Shown here piece by piece: positions 59,834-64,000 of a stretch of DNA of 64,000 bases (its first letter is position 1; every line of letters begins with the position of its first letter). Location: contig OZ007508.1 in NCBI GenBank assembly GCA_963931865.1, positions 3,472,081 through 3,536,080 of the forward strand. Reading direction: 5' to 3'. A program made the position numbers and the translations under genes. Source of the DNA: Axinella damicornis. Its lineage: Eukaryota; Porifera; Demospongiae; Axinellida; Axinellidae. The notes beneath the pieces are model-generated. The model was not told the origin of the DNA and searched no databases. It was given only the letters and a program-made list of their open reading frames with translations.

Positions 59834-60834
59834 CTCTTCCTCCAAACATGATCAGCCTCCCATCCACATATTCCAGAGAGTGGTGGTCACGTAACAGGTG
59901 CATGTAGTTCTCAGGCAGGCATCCACCTATGATGCCACCCGTACGTGGTTTACGATAATTGGGTGTGACCTCCTTCCAAGTGAGGGTGGCCATGTCAAAC
60001 GACAGAAGCTCAGCTGTGAATCCCTCATCCATTCCCCCATGGATGTACATCATGTTGTCATTCGAGGTGGAGGCATGGCCACAACGTGCTTCCGGGTGAG
60101 AACAGCCATCCACAAATGTCTCCAGAGCATTCCAGCTTCCAGTGGCTGCAGGAGAATAGCTCTTACACATATACCATAGCTATATGGGTCATTTGTGTAA
60201 TCATAATAATTATATGCTCACCAATGTCAAAGCATTCCATGTCTTGGAACACCTGCTGACCAAAACCTCCCCCAAACATGAAGATCTTTCCATCGTAGTA
60301 GCAACACGTGAAATTGTACCGTCCTTCCTTGGATGTCGGCAGATCTGTTTCATCATCAGGATAGATTTGGTGCCAGTGAGAGAATCCAGTACTTGGGTTA
60401 CATCGGAGCACTTCAATGCCTGAGTAAACAAAATCATGTTCCACAGGATGGAAGCTTAGATGGACTGATACAGGCCGCCACAAAAATTGCAAATTGCATT
60501 GACACTGTGATTAGAGGATAGAAATGCTCACGGTTCTGATAGTTTCACATTGTGAAATTTACAACCACACACCTCTGCTATCCTACTGTATGTTGGAAGT
60601 GGCTAAGTAGCACTAAAGTGTAACATACATTGCTTCTTCTTGTCTGCCCTGGTCACAGCGAGGGGAGTTCCCACTGCAAAGACAGCTCCAGCCAGTCCAG
60701 CAGGAGCTTCTTCATCAGCACACACCAGAGCATGGTCTATTGTCTCTGCAGACCAGCAGTTGTCATACCGGCTCCAGGCAAACCTATTCACCGGCTTGGC
60801 ATTGGGATCAGACTGCTGGTGGAAGTTCCAGTTC
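59834..60834 (-). CDS. Kelch-repeat protein, three internal exons
   Basis: A likely beta-propeller protein. Exons 60834-60629, 60419-60222 and 60145-59834 have GT-AG borders, and phases agree at both joints (TGC and GCC codons restored). The first encodes FAWSRYDNCWSAETIDHAL, the second a kelch-type blade (YNFTCCYYDGKIFMFGGG). The third holds two more blades: ARCGHASTSNDNMMYIHGG with a following TLTWKEV, and LEYVDGRLIMFGG. Both ends are incomplete: N-terminal exons lie above 60,834 and the next exon below 59,834, neither identified. The subfamily cannot be named from these blades. Confidence 0.85.
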
Positions 60835-61312
60835 CTGCATGCAAATCACTTCCATACACTCACATTGGTATTGACAGCACAGTTTCACTAATCGATAGAC
60901 ACTAGGAATGAACTGGACTTGTCCTAAAATTTATAGTTTTAATGCACTGGGGTAGCTATGTAACTGCAAAATTCCGGATATAGCTAAATTTATCATTTAT
61001 CATGACTTCCTCCAACTTCCACGTTCTAGATATCGGCCAATGAAAATCCATGAATCAAGTGCGCTCATGCAGGGGTGTAGCCAGGATTTTTTCTACCAAG
61101 GTAGTATATGCTGGCTATGCCTCTGCATGGTGCTAGGACTCAAGAACCACATGACCGTGCATGGAGGCAGAGGAGTTGCCTCCTCGCTTTTCTGGATAAT
61201 GACGCGCGTGTCCCGAATCTCGCACACGCCGCGCGCGTACGCGTACGATGTGCGTTCGATCTGATGACAGAGACAGGAGCTAGGCTGACCATGAGCCGGC
61301 GTATATACTCTT

Positions 61313-61420
61313 AAGTAGGTTCGAAAGTAAGAAGACTTCATCACGGAGTGGAAATGAAGTGCACTTCCTATATTCGAGGAATCTCATTCAAAAATAAGTG
61401 CATCTTGTTGTTAGTTAGTA
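61313..61420 (+). repeat. Dispersed repeat related to the 54,915 unit
   Basis: It shares GAAGTGCACTTCCTAT and CGAGGAATCTCATTC-like blocks with 55,070-55,105. Confidence 0.5.
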
Positions 61421-61795
61421 GGCAGAGATGTATGTGTGCACAAGCCAGCTGGCTTGAGATTAACAGGGCTACCACCTATCTGATTCTCTGACCTTCAGTT
61501 GCAAACTCTTGTAAGACTTTCTCAAAAGTGCATGATGACATCATCTTTATTAGAAGAGTATGTACCTTTATATTCTCCCCATGGTGAATCCGAGCTCAGA
61601 GTAGTAGATTGAGATCTCCAACTTCCCTGGCCTCACTGGTCAATGAAATTGGTCAATGAAATTGCTCACCTACTTCCTGGGGGTCCTCCCTGAGCTTCAG
61701 TCAATGCACATGATATTGAGCACTGAGTCTCACAGCCCATGTATGTCTGTCATAGTATATGCACACAAGTTTGCTATGCAATAGCTATTCAGTAT

Positions 61796-61925
61796 GGATT
61801 CCCGCTTCTCACTTTGTCAATTCCCGCTTTATCAATCCTCATTTGGTCAATGTTGACGAAGTGGGAGTTGACAAAGTGAGAAGTTGACAAAGTGGAAGTT
61901 GACAAAGTGGGAATTTACCAAATGG
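61796..61925. repeat. Imperfect inverted repeat of CACTTTGTCAAYTCCCGC
   Basis: Left half: CTCACTTTGTCAATTCCCGC and TTTGGTCAATGTTGAC. Right half: three copies of GTTGACAAAGTGRGAA and TTTACCAAATGG, the complement. It can fold into a long imperfect hairpin and is typical of a foldback or MITE element. Confidence 0.7.
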
Positions 61926-62793
61926 TAAGACACCATGTGTTCTATCTTTAGTACACGTGGGAGATTCTGCCTATTTTTAAAAAATTGACCGTTACATTGT
62001 CTTCCTCTGCCACCACAGTATACATTATGTCAGCATGCACACTCTTGCTTTCTTTCTCCTGCAGGTCCCGAAATTGCTCTGTAGGTCAAATGAATACCTT
62101 GAGTGTGATTGCATGTACTTTAGAATCATGCATGCAACCAGGTGCACATATGAGAACATGGATACTCAACATTCTGATAAGTTAATGTTACGTGGTCATG
62201 TATGTTGTGCATGAAGATAGGTCTTTTTCACAATCTTAGCAAAGACTACAACTATAATTATATCACACACTCAGGGTCTTATCATTTGACAGAGTGCAAA
62301 ATTAAGTATCAGGTATTTGTACTGTCCTACTGCTTAGGGGTTGTGACCGTACTTGGCGACCTATGCCTGTTGAAGGATTCTTTGAGTTTAATCTGTGTGA
62401 GTTAATCATTTTCCCCAGAGGTTGGATGTGGACTGCTGTGTCTGTGTGTGCCAGTGCGCATGCTTGCATGCATGATTATGTGCGCATATGCATGTGTATG
62501 TGTGCCTGTGCACTTGGATCGTCAGAACAATACATGAAGTTTTTTTCGTCTTATCATTACATTATGGTTACTAATGTTATGGTTAATGGAGAAATGTTTG
62601 TCCTGCTAATTTTAATTATCATGGCTGCCATTACTATACTATTTCTCAGCAACAAAGAGGTGGGGAAGGATGCTGACCACGGGCTACTCACCACAAACGA
62701 GGGAAATGGTGGCTTCAGGTGTGTAACAGAGATACTGATGGTTTGTGCAGAAGCGAACTTTCTAGGCTAATATTTACTCTTCCACATGCACAG

Positions 62794-63677
62794 CTCGCTG
62801 TGGTGGTAGCATCCTCTACTATGGTGGCTGCTGGACACAGTTTAACAGACTTCAGGGCTGCTTCTCAGACCTGTTCATACTTGATGCAGGTGTGTGTCGG
62901 TACCGGTCCCGAGAAACAGCTGAGGAACTTGCAATGCATTAATTATACAGCAGTGCATGGTATTCTACATAATTGTGGGTGGTTCAAGTAAAAACTGATA
63001 ATTTTTTATAGCCTCAGAGGCAAAGGAATACAAATGGCTGTCCTCACCTGTGAATGTGCAGCTACGTAGTTAACTTGCATATATATAATGTTAGCTTGCA
63101 TATATAATCAGTGCACAATGACAGAAAGTCACTAAGGTACTTTAACCACCCACAATTATATAGCATTTGCTGGACAGAGAAATAAATATAATCATCATTA
63201 GTGGGATCACAGTTAACTAGTTCCCTACAAATGCACATGCAGCGAATACTATCTGCCCTCACTTTGTTAGGTTGTGTGGTGGAAGCACACGGGTTAATTA
63301 TTGATCACTACTAGTACTCTGCCTGTAGATACCTACCACATCACCTTGGTGGAGCCATTTGGCACAGGACCAGGGCCCAGGATGACCTCAATGTGTGCTG
63401 TGGGGTCCTCTGTTATGTTCCTTAGTGAAGCGACTGTCACTGAGCATGCAAGGTGAAGATACACCATTTGCTATTGGTATGCTTTCAGACAGCTTATACT
63501 TACATTTTTGAAGTAGGTATTACATATTCAGCAGTGTGTCAATGCCTGTATAGTGTGGCCTGGTTGTTACGTAGTATGTGCTTATCATGTTTAAGTTGAG
63601 TTATTAACCCCCTCACTTTCTCAGTGATGAAGCATGTCATTCTACTGGCCACTGTGACATGTTCCTCCTTACCACAA
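62794..63677 (+). CDS. Unknown cysteine-containing protein, partial (three exons)
   Basis: Exons 62794-62889, 63329-63452 and 63625-63677 have GT-AG borders, and both joints keep phase. The peptide reads through CGGSILYYGGCWTQFNRL and GCFSDLFILDADTYHITLVE, then PFGTGPGPRMTSMCAVGSSV and FLSEATVTEHASDEACHSTG. Regular cysteines suggest an extracellular or lumenal domain. A hydrophobic frame at 62,564-62,720 could be its signal-anchor exon, but it ends in phase 2 at the best donor where phase 1 is needed. The gene probably continues beyond the window. I do not recognise the family. Confidence 0.55.
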
Positions 63678-63782
63678 GTATGTGTATGTGTAGTTACGGA
63701 ATACATCGATCAATCCAGGGTAGCCTCATTCCCAGGCCTACCTGTTTTATTTTGGTTGTTTGGTTTGTGTTGACAATAAGTA

Positions 63783-63923
63783 TTAGTTATAGCATGGCAA
63801 CAAGGGCTGTATGCCAGATATTGGCACTGCTGTGACGTAAAGCCCGAGGGCCGCAGGCCCGAGGGCTTTACATCAGCAGTGCCAATATCTGGCATGCAGC
63901 CCGCGTTGCCATGCTATAACTAA
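63783..63923. repeat. 141-bp near-perfect palindrome
   Basis: Left arm (from TTAGTTATAGCATGGCAAC) and right arm (to GTTGCCATGCTATAACTAA) pair along almost their full length of about 66 bp, around a centre at about 63,853 (GAGGGCCGCAGGCCCGAG). Matching inner blocks include GCCAGATATTGGCACTGCTG. It is probably a foldback transposon. Confidence 0.9.
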
Positions 63924-64000
63924 TTTATTGCATGCACCTGATTGGATGTTGCTTCGTGATGTGTGTTGCTAAGTGATGATGTCACAGCAGTGCCATATGC

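Larger units (their letters stand above)
60835..62793. other. Region between the kelch gene and the last gene
   Basis: Contents are a GCAGGGGTGTAGCCAGGATT repeat (61,070), a dispersed repeat (61,313-61,420) and an inverted repeat (61,796-61,925). There is also an open frame at 62,564-62,720 on the plus strand encoding a hydrophobic, signal-anchor-like segment (MFVLLILIIMAAITILFL). That frame could be the first exon of the gene below, but the splice phases do not join cleanly. Confidence 0.45.

Overview
This is a draft-assembly window from an animal nuclear genome. Genes are split by GT-AG introns with long non-coding introns, base composition is moderately AT-rich, simple repeats and decayed transposable elements are abundant, and there is a 200-base run of N. 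Several families point to a sponge or another early-branching invertebrate: a very large sacsin-like gene, a beta-helix multi-pass membrane protein family, a G2E3-like HECT relative and a Penelope-like retroelement. That assignment is inference; no ribosomal RNA or other marker here settles it.

Layout. (1) 0.2-4.9 kb, plus strand: the last 11 exons of a CYP46-type cytochrome P450, rebuilt exon by exon with consistent splice phases. (2) 6.2-25.6 kb, minus strand: a sacsin-like chaperone gene consisting of one 12.2-kb terminal exon plus a 262-bp upstream exon, separated by a 6.95-kb intron. The intron holds a small inverted-repeat DNA transposon, an antisense Penelope-like element (reverse transcriptase plus GIY-YIG) with a hammerhead ribozyme motif just after its ORF, a palindrome and a 20-bp minisatellite. 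(3) 27.2-30.9 kb, minus: a beta-helix/multi-pass membrane protein gene broken by two single-base frameshifts and one stop codon. (4) 33.7-35.05 kb, plus: a two-exon B-type cyclin with a TATA box and a perfect destruction box. (5) 35.3-39.3 kb: a satellite block (15-bp units, then AAGCC pentamers, then 15-bp units again) with two inverted fragments of a second Penelope-like element in its middle.

(6) 41.4-50.2 kb, minus: a complete 11-exon WDR77/MEP50 gene (methylosome WD40 subunit) with one frameshifting extra base in a C4G6 tract. A decayed HECT-family pseudogene lies antisense in one of its introns. (7) 50.4-55.7 kb, plus: MRPL21 (mitochondrial ribosomal protein bL21m), divergent from WDR77 across a 197-bp shared upstream region. 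Its introns carry a hAT remnant with intact 8-bp target duplications and the assembly gap. (8) 55.7-64 kb: a terminal exon of an unknown minus-strand gene, a possible first exon at 58.2 kb, three exons of a kelch-repeat gene (minus), and three exons of an unknown cysteine-containing protein (plus) that probably continues past the window, separated by palindromes and dispersed repeats.

The genes are ordinary, functionally unrelated housekeeping or lineage-expanded genes, and I see no operon-like logic. The most interesting material is the mobile and repeat layer: the ribozyme-bearing Penelope element, the inverted Penelope fragments inside satellite DNA, the antisense nested elements, the hAT remnant and a family of palindromes.
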